Assembly (NCBI GenBank): GCA_023701135.1
Contig: JAMPXP010000021.1
Coordinates: forward strand, 33,429-97,428
Direction: 5' to 3'
DNA length: 64,000 nt
Source of the DNA: Desulfobacula sp.
GTDB taxonomy: Bacteria; Desulfobacterota; Desulfobacteria; Desulfobacterales; Desulfobacteraceae
Shown one piece after another: positions 44,828 to 54,171 of the stretch. The notes below the pieces were generated by a model. It did not search any database. It worked only from the letters and a program-made list of their open reading frames with translations, and had not been told where the DNA came from. A program made the position numbers and the translations under genes. The first letter of the stretch is position 1, and each line of letters starts with the position of its first letter.

Positions 44828-47485
44828 CTATTTTAATGCTTTTTGTTTTAATTCATTTAAAAAAATCATTGCTTCAAGGGGAGTCATACTGGAAATATCA
44901 ATCTTTTCCAATATTTTTTTTAGAGAAGAGTCTTGGCTTTCAAATAATTCCAGTTGATGGGGATCGGCTTTCTTTTTTCTTTTCTTTTTTTCGGGTTCCG
45001 GCTGGTTTACGGGCTGGGCTGTATTGTTTTTCTGTTCTGTTCTGGCCAGCATTCCCTTTGCAATATCAATGACCCTGTCCGGTACCCCGGCAAGCCGTGC
45101 CACCTGGATGCCGTAACTTTTATTGGTTCCTCCCCGGACAAGCTCCCTCAAAAATACGATATTATCGTTGAATTCTTTAACTGCAATATTATAATTTTTA
45201 ATTCTGGGCTTAAGCTCTTCCAGCCGTATCAATTCATGGTAGTGGGTGGCAAACAGGGTTTTAACCCCTTGGCCGTCAAGATCATGAAGATATTCGGCCA
45301 CGGCCCAGGCAATGCTCATGCCGTCGTAGGTGCTGGTACCCCTTCCGATTTCATCGAGAATGATAAGGCTTTTGGGTGTGGCATTATTGACAATATTGGC
45401 GGTTTCCTCCATTTCCACCATAAAGGTGCTCTGTCCTGAAGAAAGATTATCCAGTGCCCCGACCCGGGTGAAGATTCGATCCACAAGGGGGAGTGAGGCA
45501 TTCCTGGCCGGAACAAATGATCCCATCTGGGCCATGAGAACCGTCAGGGCCACCTGGCGCAACACGGTTGATTTGCCCGCCATATTGGGTCCGGTGATGA
45601 GCAGGATCTGATTTTCCGTATTATCCAGGCGAATGGAATTGGGGACAAACCGCTCCCCCTTGATGAGTTTTTCCACCACCGGATGCCGGCCGTCTTCAAT
45701 GATGACGGCATCATTTTCATTGATCAGGGGTTTGGTGTATCCGTTTTCCGATGCCGCCAGGGCAAGACCCTGGAGGGCATCCACGACGGCAATGAATTCC
45801 GCGGTTTTGAGGATGAGGAAGGATTTTAAAACCACCTGGTCCCGGAGGGTGCAGAAAATATCATATTCCAGCGCATTCCGCTTTTCCTGAGCATTGAGAA
45901 TGGTGGATTCAACGGTTTTCATATCATCGGTGATGAACCTTTCCGCATTGACCAGGGTCTGTTTCCGGATATAGTGATCCGGGACGGACCCGGCCTGGGC
46001 CTTGGACACTTCGATAAAATACCCAAAGACTTTATTATACCTGATCCGCAGGGAAGACAGTTTTGTTTTTTCCCGTTCCGTGGCTTCGGCCTTGGCGATC
46101 CATGATTTTCCATCCCTGGAGATCAAAAGGAGTTCGTCCAGCTCAGGGCTGAAACCATCCTTAATGAGGCCGCCCTCATTCAATACATGGGGGGCGTCCT
46201 CCCGGACGGCCTTTTCAATGAGGTCAGCCAGGGATTCCAGCTCTTTTAAGGCAATATCATGATCTTCCAGCCTTTTCCCGTTGATGAGATCGTTTTTAAA
46301 CAGGCTCAATTCCTTAAACAGCAGGGGCAGCCGTTTTAAAGACCGTTTCAGGGCGATCATATCCCTTGCATTTCCCTGGCCCATGGAAATTTTGCTGCCC
46401 AGGCGTTCAAGATCGTATACGGATTTTAAATGGGTGATGATCAGTTGATGGATATGGGCGGCCTTTGTGATTTCTTCAATACCGTCAAGGCGGCGCCGGA
46501 TTTCTTGAATATCGGTCAGGGGATAGCGGACCCAGTTTCTCATGAGTCGGGACCCCATGGCCGTGACGGTCCGGTCCAGAACATGGATGAGGGAGCCTTT
46601 TTTATCCAGGGTCTGGATATTAACGAGGAGTTCCAGGTTTTTACAGGATTTGTCGTCAATCACCAGGAAATTTTTCAGGTCATAGGGGCTGATCTGAAAA
46701 ATATGATTCGTCTCCTGAAGCTGGGTCTCTTTCACATAGGACAGGATGGCCCCGGCAGCAGAAATGGAGGCATTCATCCGCTCAATACCGAAGCCTTCGA
46801 GACCCCGGGTCTTAAACCGGTTTAAAAGCGCTTCCTTTGCTTCTTCAATGTCAAAACAGGTTTTATCCAGAAAGGTGATCTGCCGCCCCTGAAACAGCCT
46901 GAGGAGAGGTTTAAAGGCAGGATCTGTTTCAAAATTCCCGGGCAGCAGGATTTCCCTGGGGTCTACCTTTAAGATTTCATCCAGGAGCTGAGGGGGGATT
47001 TTGGATTGTCTGCTTTCCACCTCTGTGGTCTTAAAGGTCCCCGTGGAGATGTCAAGATAGGCAATTCCGGCAGCCTCGCGGGTTTTTGACAGGGCCAGAA
47101 GAAAATTATTGGCGGTTTTATCCAGGAGTTCTTCATTCAAGATCATTCCCGGTGTGATCACCCGGACCACTTCTCTTTTTACCAGACCCTTGGCAGCCGA
47201 GGCCTCCTCCATCTGCTCACACACAGCCACCTTGCACCCGTTTTCGATGAGCCTTGCAATATAGGTATCGGCGGCCCGGCAGGGAACGCCGCACATGGGA
47301 ACCGGGGCCTCATCATTCTTATTTCTTGAGGTCAGGGTGATTTCAAGGATGGAAGCGGCCTTGACCGCATCCTCATTGAACATTTCATAAAAATCTCCCA
47401 TCCTGTAGAATAGAATTGTATCTTTATGGGATGCTTTGATGGACAGGTACTGATCCATCATGGGCGTATTCTTTTTCGGATTCAT
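44828..47485 (-). CDS. mutS: DNA mismatch repair protein MutS
   Basis: The 885-residue ATPase recognises mismatches. The N-terminal mismatch-binding motif is 'FYRMGDFYEMF' (Phe-x-Glu type). The ATPase has 'LLITGPNMAGKSTVLRQVAL', 'SLIILDEIGRGTSTYDGMSIAWAVAEYL' and 'TLFATHYHEL'. The C-terminus ends in a Lys-rich linker ('EPEKKKRKKKADPHQLELF') with a QLELF element, which resembles a beta-clamp binding motif. Length is normal. mutL is not in the window. Confidence 0.97.
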   Translation of the reverse strand: MNPKKNTPMMDQYLSIKASHKDTILFYRMGDFYEMFNEDAVKAASILEITLTSRNKNDEAPVPMCGVPCRAADTYIARLIENGCKVAVCEQMEEASAAKGLVKREVVRVITPGMILNEELLDKTANNFLLALSKTREAAGIAYLDISTGTFKTTEVESRQSKIPPQLLDEILKVDPREILLPGNFETDPAFKPLLRLFQGRQITFLDKTCFDIEEAKEALLNRFKTRGLEGFGIERMNASISAAGAILSYVKETQLQETNHIFQISPYDLKNFLVIDDKSCKNLELLVNIQTLDKKGSLIHVLDRTVTAMGSRLMRNWVRYPLTDIQEIRRRLDGIEEITKAAHIHQLIITHLKSVYDLERLGSKISMGQGNARDMIALKRSLKRLPLLFKELSLFKNDLINGKRLEDHDIALKELESLADLIEKAVREDAPHVLNEGGLIKDGFSPELDELLLISRDGKSWIAKAEATEREKTKLSSLRIRYNKVFGYFIEVSKAQAGSVPDHYIRKQTLVNAERFITDDMKTVESTILNAQEKRNALEYDIFCTLRDQVVLKSFLILKTAEFIAVVDALQGLALAASENGYTKPLINENDAVIIEDGRHPVVEKLIKGERFVPNSIRLDNTENQILLITGPNMAGKSTVLRQVALTVLMAQMGSFVPARNASLPLVDRIFTRVGALDNLSSGQSTFMVEMEETANIVNNATPKSLIILDEIGRGTSTYDGMSIAWAVAEYLHDLDGQGVKTLFATHYHELIRLEELKPRIKNYNIAVKEFNDNIVFLRELVRGGTNKSYGIQVARLAGVPDRVIDIAKGMLARTEQKNNTAQPVNQPEPEKKKRKKKADPHQLELFESQDSSLKKILEKIDISSMTPLEAMIFLNELKQKALK

Positions 47486-47528
47486 GGGCTATTTTTTGAA
47501 ACCAGGATCAATGCGTGACAACGAATTG

Positions 47529-47939
47529 TCATGCGTCTGAGCCCAGGCCGGGATTATTTTCCGGTAAATTTCCGTCTAAAGCAGCCTTGTTTTCAATTTC
47601 TTTTTTGATATAGGGGTCATGCTTAAACACATCCAGTTCTGTTTTTAATGATTCGATTTCTTTTTGAAGGCCGGCAATGCTTGTATTTGTTTTTTTGAGC
47701 TGTCTTTTTAAACCGAAAACGGCAACAAGACCTTTAATCCCGGCCAGAATCAGTCCCAGGACAAAACAGATCCCGAAATAGGCGATATTTTGAAGCGGGG
47801 GCAGGGCCCAGCTCCATCCTGGAACTTTGAGATCAAAATTCAGGAGGGGGATTGTCAAAAAATAAGGTTGATTCTGATAGACGAGGGTTCCGATAAGGGC
47901 CAGGATGATGAGCCAGAATAGGGTTTTTATGGTTTTCAT
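47529..47939 (-). CDS. LapA-like (DUF1049) membrane protein
   Basis: The 136-residue protein has two membrane spans ('KTLFWLIILALIGTLVYQNQ' and 'NIAYFGICFVLGLILAGIKGLVAVF') and a cytoplasmic coiled coil ('LKRQLKKTNTSIAGLQKEIESLKTELD'), the LapA layout associated with LPS assembly. It is 43 bases upstream of mutS on the same strand. The 149 bases before it (47940-48088) show no gene. Confidence 0.82.
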   Translation of the reverse strand: MKTIKTLFWLIILALIGTLVYQNQPYFLTIPLLNFDLKVPGWSWALPPLQNIAYFGICFVLGLILAGIKGLVAVFGLKRQLKKTNTSIAGLQKEIESLKTELDVFKHDPYIKKEIENKAALDGNLPENNPGLGSDA

Positions 47940-48088
47940 TGATCCGCTCCATGTTAGAAGATGGGTTAAAATAATCTTAAGTTTTGGTGATCATAGATTA
48001 AATCTGCTTTTTTTTCAATTCTTCTTTTCACAATAAACCTGCTTGGATATTGAATTTAAAGGGGTCTATCGGCTTTGTGGGAAACAGT

Positions 48089-48643
48089 TCAGAGAAAAGC
48101 AGGGTTTATCCCTTTCACAGACAGGTCCTTTGAAAAAAGGGTCCAGGTGAGAGCTGCCGGTAAAACCGTCTTTTCAACTTCAAAACAGGAGAAATGAAGA
48201 TGGGGAGGCAGTTGCGGATTTTTCCGGGTATCACAGACCCTGGCGATGATCTCGTTTTTTTTGATCCGATGTCCCCTATTCAGCCGGTTTTGGGGCAGGA
48301 TATGGGCATAGGTGAAAACCACCCGTGTGCCGCCGGAATCCTCTTTTTCCGGGTCCACCACCAGGGTTTGGCCTAAAAAATCATCACAGACGTTGATGAT
48401 CCGGCCGTCTGCCATGGCCGGGACGAGGATGGTGTCATCAAAACAGCACATCCTTCCCTGAGGGGTTCTGTAATAGGTAATGTCAATCCCTTCATGGGCC
48501 GAGGATCTGATACCGAAATCCCCCCACCATTTATCCCTGCTTGAAAAAAGCATCCCGGGGTAAAAGAGCCATTGAACCGCCTGGCCCTTTCCAAGGCCGT
48601 TGATCCTGGAAAGAGCTGCCAGATAATCCGGGAACCGTTTCAT
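48089..48643 (-). CDS. M23/LytM-like peptidase domain protein
   Basis: The 184-residue protein resembles an M23 metallopeptidase: 'SSAHEGIDITYY' gives the first zinc ligands (His50, Asp54) and 'LPPHLHFSCF' the HxH. Between them are 'PAMADGRIINV' and 'GTRVVFTYAHILPQ', also typical. It has no signal peptide and lacks the usual regulatory coiled coil, so whether it reaches peptidoglycan is unclear. Its ATG shares one base with the cooT stop, so the two are co-translated. Confidence 0.78.
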   Translation of the reverse strand: MKRFPDYLAALSRINGLGKGQAVQWLFYPGMLFSSRDKWWGDFGIRSSAHEGIDITYYRTPQGRMCCFDDTILVPAMADGRIINVCDDFLGQTLVVDPEKEDSGGTRVVFTYAHILPQNRLNRGHRIKKNEIIARVCDTRKNPQLPPHLHFSCFEVEKTVLPAALTWTLFSKDLSVKGINPAFL

Positions 48644-48834
48644 TACAAGGCTTTTAAGACGATCCTGTTGCCTGCAAGGTTGATATCTTCTATGGCGGCC
48701 TGGACTTCCATTCTTTCTCCCAGGAGCCCTTTTAAAAGAAAGGTTTTTTCATCCATGGGCGTTATATGGGTCACATTTTCCATGATCAGTTTTTCAATAT
48801 TGTCATTTTTTAAATAGGCATTGAAGTCGCACAT
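48643..48834 (-). CDS. cooT: CooT-family nickel-binding protein
   Basis: The 63-residue protein starts 'MCDFNAYLKND' with Cys2, the nickel ligand of CooT, and follows the family through 'LIMENVTHITPMDEKTFLLKGLLGERMEVQAAIEDINLAGNRIVL'. CooT dimers bind one Ni(II) through Cys2 and are linked to CO dehydrogenase maturation in Rhodospirillum rubrum. No cooS or other CODH gene is in the window; many acetogens and sulfate reducers encode CooT alone. Confidence 0.85.
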   Translation of the reverse strand: MCDFNAYLKNDNIEKLIMENVTHITPMDEKTFLLKGLLGERMEVQAAIEDINLAGNRIVLKAL

Positions 48835-48870
48835 GAGAATTTCCTTTATTGAGGGTCAGTTGATTCATAT

Positions 48871-49518
48871 TTAATTGTTTAATACCATTTTAATGTGAAG
48901 CGGTATATTCTTTTCACAATCAATGATCGCTCCCAGGTTGTTTTTATTCACTGCACAGTTGACAATCAGGGTATTTTTTAAATATTGGTAGCCGGCCTGT
49001 TCATGAATATGGCCGCATACTACCATGCAGGGAGGATGATTTTCAATAAAGCGCCTTAAACCAAAACTGCCGGCGCTGAACCGGTTCCCCACCCGGTCGC
49101 AGATCCCCCTGGGCGGCGGATGAACCACCAGGATGGTTTCCGGCGTCACTCGATTTTCAATTTCCCTGAAGCGTCTTGATTCAAACAGGCAGGCCTTGGA
49201 AACAAAGGGCAGGGGAAGGGTCCCGTTGAGGCCGAGAAAGCTCTGGCCCAGAAATTCTATTGCCTCCCGGCCCAAAAGGGTGATTCTTCCCCGCCGCCGG
49301 ATCAAGGCTTCCACGGATTTCAAATCGGAATTTCCCCGGACGGCAAAAACCGGGATGTTGAATCCTTCCAATTGACTCAGGGGTTTCAACGCAGAAAAAT
49401 ATTGGGTCATGTCCCCGGCAAGGACCATCAGATCCGGTGATTCCCTTTGCACGGTTTTTTTGATTTTTTCAATGACTTCGGTTTTTCCGTGGATATCGGC
49501 GACGGCATAGATCCGCAT
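48871..49518 (-). CDS. Calcineurin-like metallophosphoesterase
   Basis: The 215-residue protein has the metal-ligand series 'YAVADIHGK', 'LMVLAGDMTQY', 'FAVRGNSDL', 'ILVVHPPPRG' and 'VVCGHIHEQAG'. These give a di-metal phosphoesterase of unknown substrate. No signal peptide. It sits between the PHP-domain gene and cooT on the same strand, 31 bases after the former. Confidence 0.88.
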   Translation of the reverse strand: MRIYAVADIHGKTEVIEKIKKTVQRESPDLMVLAGDMTQYFSALKPLSQLEGFNIPVFAVRGNSDLKSVEALIRRRGRITLLGREAIEFLGQSFLGLNGTLPLPFVSKACLFESRRFREIENRVTPETILVVHPPPRGICDRVGNRFSAGSFGLRRFIENHPPCMVVCGHIHEQAGYQYLKNTLIVNCAVNKNNLGAIIDCEKNIPLHIKMVLNN

Positions 49519-49549
49519 GGTTCATTCCTTTTCATGGCCAAAGGGCCCG

Positions 49550-50233
49550 TCAGATATAATGATTTTCCTTTAGATAGGCAAATCCCCGGTGCCTAACGGT
49601 TTGAAATTCATGGAGGGTGTGGGCATCGCTGTTCACGTATAAGGACTTGCAGCAGGAAAGCATGGCCCCGAGATGGGGAAGGCTGGTTTTGCCGTTGGCC
49701 AGGTTGGCGCAGTTCAGTTCCAGGGCAATGCCGGCCCTGTCGGCCGCCGCGACAATCTCCTGGATATCCTTTGGGCTGAGTTCATTGGAAAAGGGCTTGG
49801 CGCATAGATGGCCCAGGAGGGTGATGGCTGGGCCGTATCTGTCAATAGCGTTCAGATAGGCGGTTTTCAAGGACCCGGGGCTTCCCTGATAGATTCGTTC
49901 ATGGCTGGACAAGACTGTAAATTCCGGTTCAAATCCCTGGATATCCCGGCAGATATCCCCTTTTTCATTGAGCAGATCCGCTTCCACCCCGAAGATCACC
50001 TGAACCGGGTTATGGATATTCTTCCACCGGCCCGAGGCAATGATGCTGTAATGGGTACGGGTGCTGAAGCCGTAACGGTCCATATATTCCCGGTTATGGT
50101 CCGTGATGGCAATCTCGGTGTAATTCATCAGGCCGGCCCGGATAACGATTTCATCAATGGAATTCAATCCGTCGGACAGGGTCGAAGAATGAAGATGATA
50201 ATCCCCATGGTCCATGCTGTTTATGATGTTCAC
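49550..50233 (-). CDS. PHP-domain phosphoesterase
   Basis: The 227-residue protein has the PHP metal motifs: 'GDYHLHSSTLSDG', 'AITDHN', 'FGVEADLL', 'TVLSSHE', 'LLGHLCAKP', 'LELNCAN' and 'LYVNSDAHTLHEF'. Substrate could be histidinol phosphate or a nucleotide; the small size fits stand-alone PHP phosphoesterases. It starts at GTG 50233 with AGGAG seven bases upstream. It is the first minus-strand gene beside the divergent acyl-CoA synthetase operon. Confidence 0.85.
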   Translation of the reverse strand: MNIINSMDHGDYHLHSSTLSDGLNSIDEIVIRAGLMNYTEIAITDHNREYMDRYGFSTRTHYSIIASGRWKNIHNPVQVIFGVEADLLNEKGDICRDIQGFEPEFTVLSSHERIYQGSPGSLKTAYLNAIDRYGPAITLLGHLCAKPFSNELSPKDIQEIVAAADRAGIALELNCANLANGKTSLPHLGAMLSCCKSLYVNSDAHTLHEFQTVRHRGFAYLKENHYI

Positions 50234-50352
50234 GGCAGATCTCCTTTTGAACCGGCCCTTGAAAACGAGGGTGCAATGAGTTTAACTTGACGAACCCTCT
50301 TTTGAATACTAAAAATGGAATCAATATTTCCTTGGGAGGAATACTATCATTT

Positions 50353-51759
50353 ATGGATAAAATTGCATCATTAAAAAGACTTTTGGACCCGAAAAAAATT
50401 GCCGTCATCGGTGCATCAAAGTCAAAGGAAAAAGTCGGGGGGATCGTTTTCAGGCGTTTGATGGATTCAAGAAGACGTCTTTTTCCCGTCAATCCAAAGG
50501 AAACCGCCATTGAGGGATATAAGGTGAGCCCGGACATCCGGTCCCTGCCCAGAGACATTGATCTTGCCGTGATCACCCTGGCGGCGGAAAAGGCCGTAGA
50601 AGCCGTTGAGAGCTGCATTGAAAGGGGAATTCCCAATTATATCATCGTGGCCGGCGGATTCGGGGAGGTGGGAGCCCAAGGAAGAAATCTGGAAGACCGG
50701 TTAAAGCAACTGGCCCAGACCCATCCGATTAATATCCTGGGCCCCAATTCCCTGGGGATCTTCCTGCCCGATGAGAATATCGACACCATCTTTGTGGAAC
50801 ATGGGGACAAGGCCCTGGACCGAAACGGGCGGGTGGCCTGTATTGTCCAGAGCGGGTCCGTGGGGGTGGAAGCCCTGGGATATGCTTCCAATACCGGCTA
50901 TGGCATGAGGGCCTTTGTGGGTCTTGGCAACAAATGCGATCTGGATGAGGTGGATTTCCTCCACTATTTTTCCCAGGATGAAAAAACCAATTGCCTCGGT
51001 TTTTACCTGGAAAATATAGAAAAGGGCAGGGAATTCCTCTCGGTGGCCAGGGACACGGCAAAACAGAAACCCGTTGTGGTGCTTAAAGCCGGAATGACTC
51101 ATACCGCGGCCTCGGCCGTCAGTTCCCACACCGGCAAACTGGCCGGTTCCGACAATGTGATCAGCGGGGCCCTCAAGCAGTTCGGGATCCAGCGGGTCTA
51201 TGATGATGAAGAATTCTGCGATGCCACCAAAGTGCTGTCCATGCTGTCCGGCGCTCCGGGCAACCGGGTGGCGGTCCTCACCGCTGCCGGCGGCTACGGG
51301 GTCATGTGTACGGATTTTATCGAGAAAAAAGACAGCCGGGCCGCCCTGGCCATGGCAAAATTGTCCGAGACCACGAAAAGCCGGATAAAGGCCGCCACCT
51401 TCCCGTTTACCGCCTGTGAAAACCCGGTGGATATCACGGCCAGCGCCACGGACAAAATGTTCTCCGAAAGCCTGGACGCCCTGATCCGGGATGAGGGCGT
51501 GGACCTCATCATCTGCATTGCCTTTTTCGCCCCCCCCGGCATCAGTGAAAACCTCATCGATATCATTGCCGGAAAAATCCGGAATTCGGACAAACCCGTT
51601 ATTGTCTTTACCAAATACGGGCCTTTTACAGACAATTGCATCAAGAATTTATATTATGCAGGGGTGGCGGCCTATCCCTCCGTGGGCCGGGCCGTCCGGG
51701 CGGCAAGGGTCCTGGTGGAAAGAACAGCCATCCAAAAACGGCTTTTGCAGGAGGAATAG
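50353..51759 (+). CDS. NDP-forming acyl-CoA synthetase, alpha subunit
   Basis: The 468-residue protein has the CoA-binding Rossmann domain ('DPKKIAVIGASKSKEKVGGIVF') and succinyl-CoA-ligase-like domains, with the phosphorylated His in 'AVSSHTGKLAGSDNV'. With the ATP-grasp beta subunit it interconverts acyl-CoA + ADP + Pi and acid + ATP + CoA, conserving thioester energy. I use ATG 50353; GGGAGGA ends 12 bases upstream, a slightly long gap, and the frame is open to 50287. It converges with the 2-oxoacid oxidoreductase operon, a natural source of acyl-CoA. Confidence 0.9.
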   Translation: MDKIASLKRLLDPKKIAVIGASKSKEKVGGIVFRRLMDSRRRLFPVNPKETAIEGYKVSPDIRSLPRDIDLAVITLAAEKAVEAVESCIERGIPNYIIVAGGFGEVGAQGRNLEDRLKQLAQTHPINILGPNSLGIFLPDENIDTIFVEHGDKALDRNGRVACIVQSGSVGVEALGYASNTGYGMRAFVGLGNKCDLDEVDFLHYFSQDEKTNCLGFYLENIEKGREFLSVARDTAKQKPVVVLKAGMTHTAASAVSSHTGKLAGSDNVISGALKQFGIQRVYDDEEFCDATKVLSMLSGAPGNRVAVLTAAGGYGVMCTDFIEKKDSRAALAMAKLSETTKSRIKAATFPFTACENPVDITASATDKMFSESLDALIRDEGVDLIICIAFFAPPGISENLIDIIAGKIRNSDKPVIVFTKYGPFTDNCIKNLYYAGVAAYPSVGRAVRAARVLVERTAIQKRLLQEE

Positions 51760-51763
51760 GAAA

Positions 51764-52435
51764 ATGGAAGAAAAACTGAAACTCTGGTTTGAAAGCCTCG
51801 GGGATAAGAAGAATCCCGATGAATTCGACGCCAAGCAGCTCATGGCCCTCTATTCCATCCAAACCCCCCGGGGCAAACGCCTGGGGCCCCTGGATGGTTT
51901 GGACATTCAGGGGATAAATCCCCCCTATGTCTTAAAGGTCTGCTCCTCGGACATCCTTCATAAAACCGAGATGCAGGGGGTGATCTTGAATAATGACCGG
52001 GAGTCCGTCGCCCATCGGTTTGAGATCCTGAGGCAGCGCTTTCCCCAGGAACATATCCTGGTTGAACACCAGGCAGGCTTCATGGGGCCTGAATTCATCA
52101 TCGGGATCATCCGGGACCCGGTTCTGGGCCATGCCGTCATGGTGGGCGCCGGCGGGGTCCTGACGGAAATCTACAAGGATACGGCCTTCAGGCTGGCCCC
52201 CTGTTTCGTAACAGATGCCGCAGACATGATCGATGAGCTGGTTCTGGCCCCGGTATTTAACAATTTCCGGGGAATGGTGCTGGATAAACAGAAACTGGCC
52301 ATGACCATCTCCCGGGTATCACAGCTTGCCCACGACCTGGGAGACCGGCTCAGCCAGTTGGATATCAACCCCATTGTCTTCAGCGAGGGCGACTGGATGG
52401 CCCTGGATGTCAAGGTGGTGCTGGAGAAAGAATAG
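51764..52435 (+). CDS. NDP-forming acyl-CoA synthetase, beta (ATP-grasp) subunit
   Basis: The 223-residue protein is the small ATP-grasp subunit: 'PPYVLKVCSSDILHKTEMQGVILN', 'ILVEHQAGFMGPEFIIGIIRDP', 'VMVGAGGVLTEIYKDTAFRLAP' and 'LDINPIVFSEGDWMALDVKVVLE'. It binds ADP and transfers the phosphoryl group from the alpha-subunit His. ATG 51764 lies four bases after the alpha stop with AGGAGGA upstream. Only four bases separate its stop from the convergent korD stop. Confidence 0.92.
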   Translation: MEEKLKLWFESLGDKKNPDEFDAKQLMALYSIQTPRGKRLGPLDGLDIQGINPPYVLKVCSSDILHKTEMQGVILNNDRESVAHRFEILRQRFPQEHILVEHQAGFMGPEFIIGIIRDPVLGHAVMVGAGGVLTEIYKDTAFRLAPCFVTDAADMIDELVLAPVFNNFRGMVLDKQKLAMTISRVSQLAHDLGDRLSQLDINPIVFSEGDWMALDVKVVLEKE

Positions 52436-52439
52436 GTGC

Positions 52440-52736
52440 TTATTCTTCCCTTTCCATGCGGATGGCCTTTTTCGGGCAGATCAGGGCGCAGATGCCGCAT
52501 CCTTTGCAGAATTCAAGATCGATTTCAATGCGGCCGCTGGCCGGGTTCCGCGTGATGCAGAGTTCCGGGCAGGTGATGCGGCAAAGATCGCAGCTCTGGC
52601 AGAAATGGTTGCCCAGGCATCGCCGGGCCTCTTTAACGGCTTCAGGTTCAGCCAATCCCGTTTCATGTTCAGGGGTGGGACGCCGGGATTCTTCAAATTT
52701 GCATTCTTTGGGAATGATCTGTTTTATGTCCGTCAT
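52440..52736 (-). CDS. korD: 2-oxoacid:ferredoxin oxidoreductase, ferredoxin-like delta subunit
   Basis: The 98-residue protein binds two [4Fe-4S] clusters through 'CQSCDLCRITCP' and 'CKGCGICALICP' (each C-x2-C-x2-C-x3-C-P). It passes electrons from the catalytic subunits to soluble carriers. A ~35-residue N-terminal extension is present. It is the last gene of the operon that starts with korA; the symbol reflects position and is not proof of 2-oxoglutarate specificity. Confidence 0.85.
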   Translation of the reverse strand: MTDIKQIIPKECKFEESRRPTPEHETGLAEPEAVKEARRCLGNHFCQSCDLCRITCPELCITRNPASGRIEIDLEFCKGCGICALICPKKAIRMEREE

Positions 52737-52759
52737 AATCGTAACCTTATCTATGTTTT

Positions 52760-54154
52760 TTACCCGAGCCGGGATAAATAGTCATGAACCTTCATGGCCG
52801 ATTTTTTTCCATTGGCCATGGCTTCCACCACCGTGGAAGACCCCTGGGCAAAATCCCCGGCCACAAACACCTTGGGCAGGTTCGTGGCCAGGGAGCCGGC
52901 GTCGGCTTCCAGTTTTTTTCCGTTGAGGCCGGTGGTTATGCTGTCATGATCCGCTTTTTGTCCCACGGCGGAAATGACCAGATCGGCCGGCATGATAAAA
53001 TCCGAACCCTCGATTTTTACGGGGCTGGGCCGACCCTGACCGTCCCCGTCCTTTAATTCGGTTTTGGCGCAGGTCAGACCCGTGATGCGGTGGTCTTGGG
53101 TGATAAATGTCAGCGGCATGGTGAAATACCGGATCTCTACGCCCTCGGCTAGGGCAGCCTTGACCTCTTCCCGGTCAGCCGGCATTTCCAGGGGACCCCG
53201 GCGATAGATCAGGATGACCTTGGCAGCCCCTTGTTTCAGGGCGGAGCGGGCTGAATCCATGGCTGCATTGCCTCCGCCCACCACAATGACCTGCCTTCCC
53301 GGTTCGAGTGTCATGCCGTCTGAAATACTGCGCAGAAATTGAAGGCATTCCTGGTAGCCCTCATAATTGTCCTCGTTTTCCAGGGCCAGGGTCAGCCCCG
53401 TCTGGGTGCCGGTGGCAATGATGACCGCATCGGTCCCGGTTTTTTCAAGGTCCGCCAGGGTGAGGTCTTTTCCAAATTCGATGCCGGTCCGGATCTCAAC
53501 CCCGGTCTGTCGGATGAAATCAATATCCCTTTGCAGGATTTCCCGGGGCAGCCGGAAGGCGGGGATGGCCCAGGCCAGGAGTCCGCCGGGCCGGTGATAG
53601 GATTCGATGACTTCAACCGCATATCCCATCTTCGCCAGTTCATAGGCCGCCGCAAGCCCGGCCGGTCCTGACCCGATGATGCTCACCTTTTTATTCAGGG
53701 AGGCAACCGGCTTGACCGGTAAAAGGGATGGAGACGCAACCTCTGCGGCAAAGCGTTTCAGAGACCGGATGGACAGGGCCTCATCCAGGTTTGCCCGGAC
53801 ACAGGCCGATTCGCAGGGATGGTGGCAGACATGGCCGCAGATGGAGGGCAGGGCATTGGCGGCCCGGATCAGTTCCAGGGCCTCCTTATATTGTTTCCTT
53901 GCAATGAGCCGGAGATAGCCCCGGACATCCTGTGAAATGGGGCAGGCGCTCTGGCATTTGGGCAGGGGGAGGGTGTCCTCCTCCTTTAAATGAACCTGGC
54001 TGTCCTGATCCGAATAGATTTTGCCGCGCATGGTGTCTATTTCCTGACGCATTTCAGGCATGAGTTCGGCGGGGCAGGCTTCCATACACGCAGCACAAAA
54101 GCTGCAACGTTCAAAATCGATCACCGGTTTATGTGTTCTTCCTTCTACGGCCAT
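52760..54154 (-). CDS. GltD-like FAD/NAD(P) oxidoreductase with Fe-S clusters
   Basis: The 464-residue protein resembles the small subunit of glutamate synthase. It has an N-terminal 4Fe-4S motif ('CSFCAACMEACP'), a second GltD-type cysteine region ('CQSACPISQDVRGYL....ICGHVCHHPCESACVR'), an FAD loop ('IIGSGPAGLAAAYELAKMGY') and an NAD(P) loop ('VIVVGGGNAAMDSARSALKQG'). No glutamate synthase large subunit is present. Its place between korC and korD suggests it links ferredoxin electrons to NAD(P), much like the NfnB subunit. Confidence 0.85.
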   Translation of the reverse strand: MAVEGRTHKPVIDFERCSFCAACMEACPAELMPEMRQEIDTMRGKIYSDQDSQVHLKEEDTLPLPKCQSACPISQDVRGYLRLIARKQYKEALELIRAANALPSICGHVCHHPCESACVRANLDEALSIRSLKRFAAEVASPSLLPVKPVASLNKKVSIIGSGPAGLAAAYELAKMGYAVEVIESYHRPGGLLAWAIPAFRLPREILQRDIDFIRQTGVEIRTGIEFGKDLTLADLEKTGTDAVIIATGTQTGLTLALENEDNYEGYQECLQFLRSISDGMTLEPGRQVIVVGGGNAAMDSARSALKQGAAKVILIYRRGPLEMPADREEVKAALAEGVEIRYFTMPLTFITQDHRITGLTCAKTELKDGDGQGRPSPVKIEGSDFIMPADLVISAVGQKADHDSITTGLNGKKLEADAGSLATNLPKVFVAGDFAQGSSTVVEAMANGKKSAMKVHDYLSRLG

Positions 54155-54171
54155 GGTGCACTCTTCCCAAT

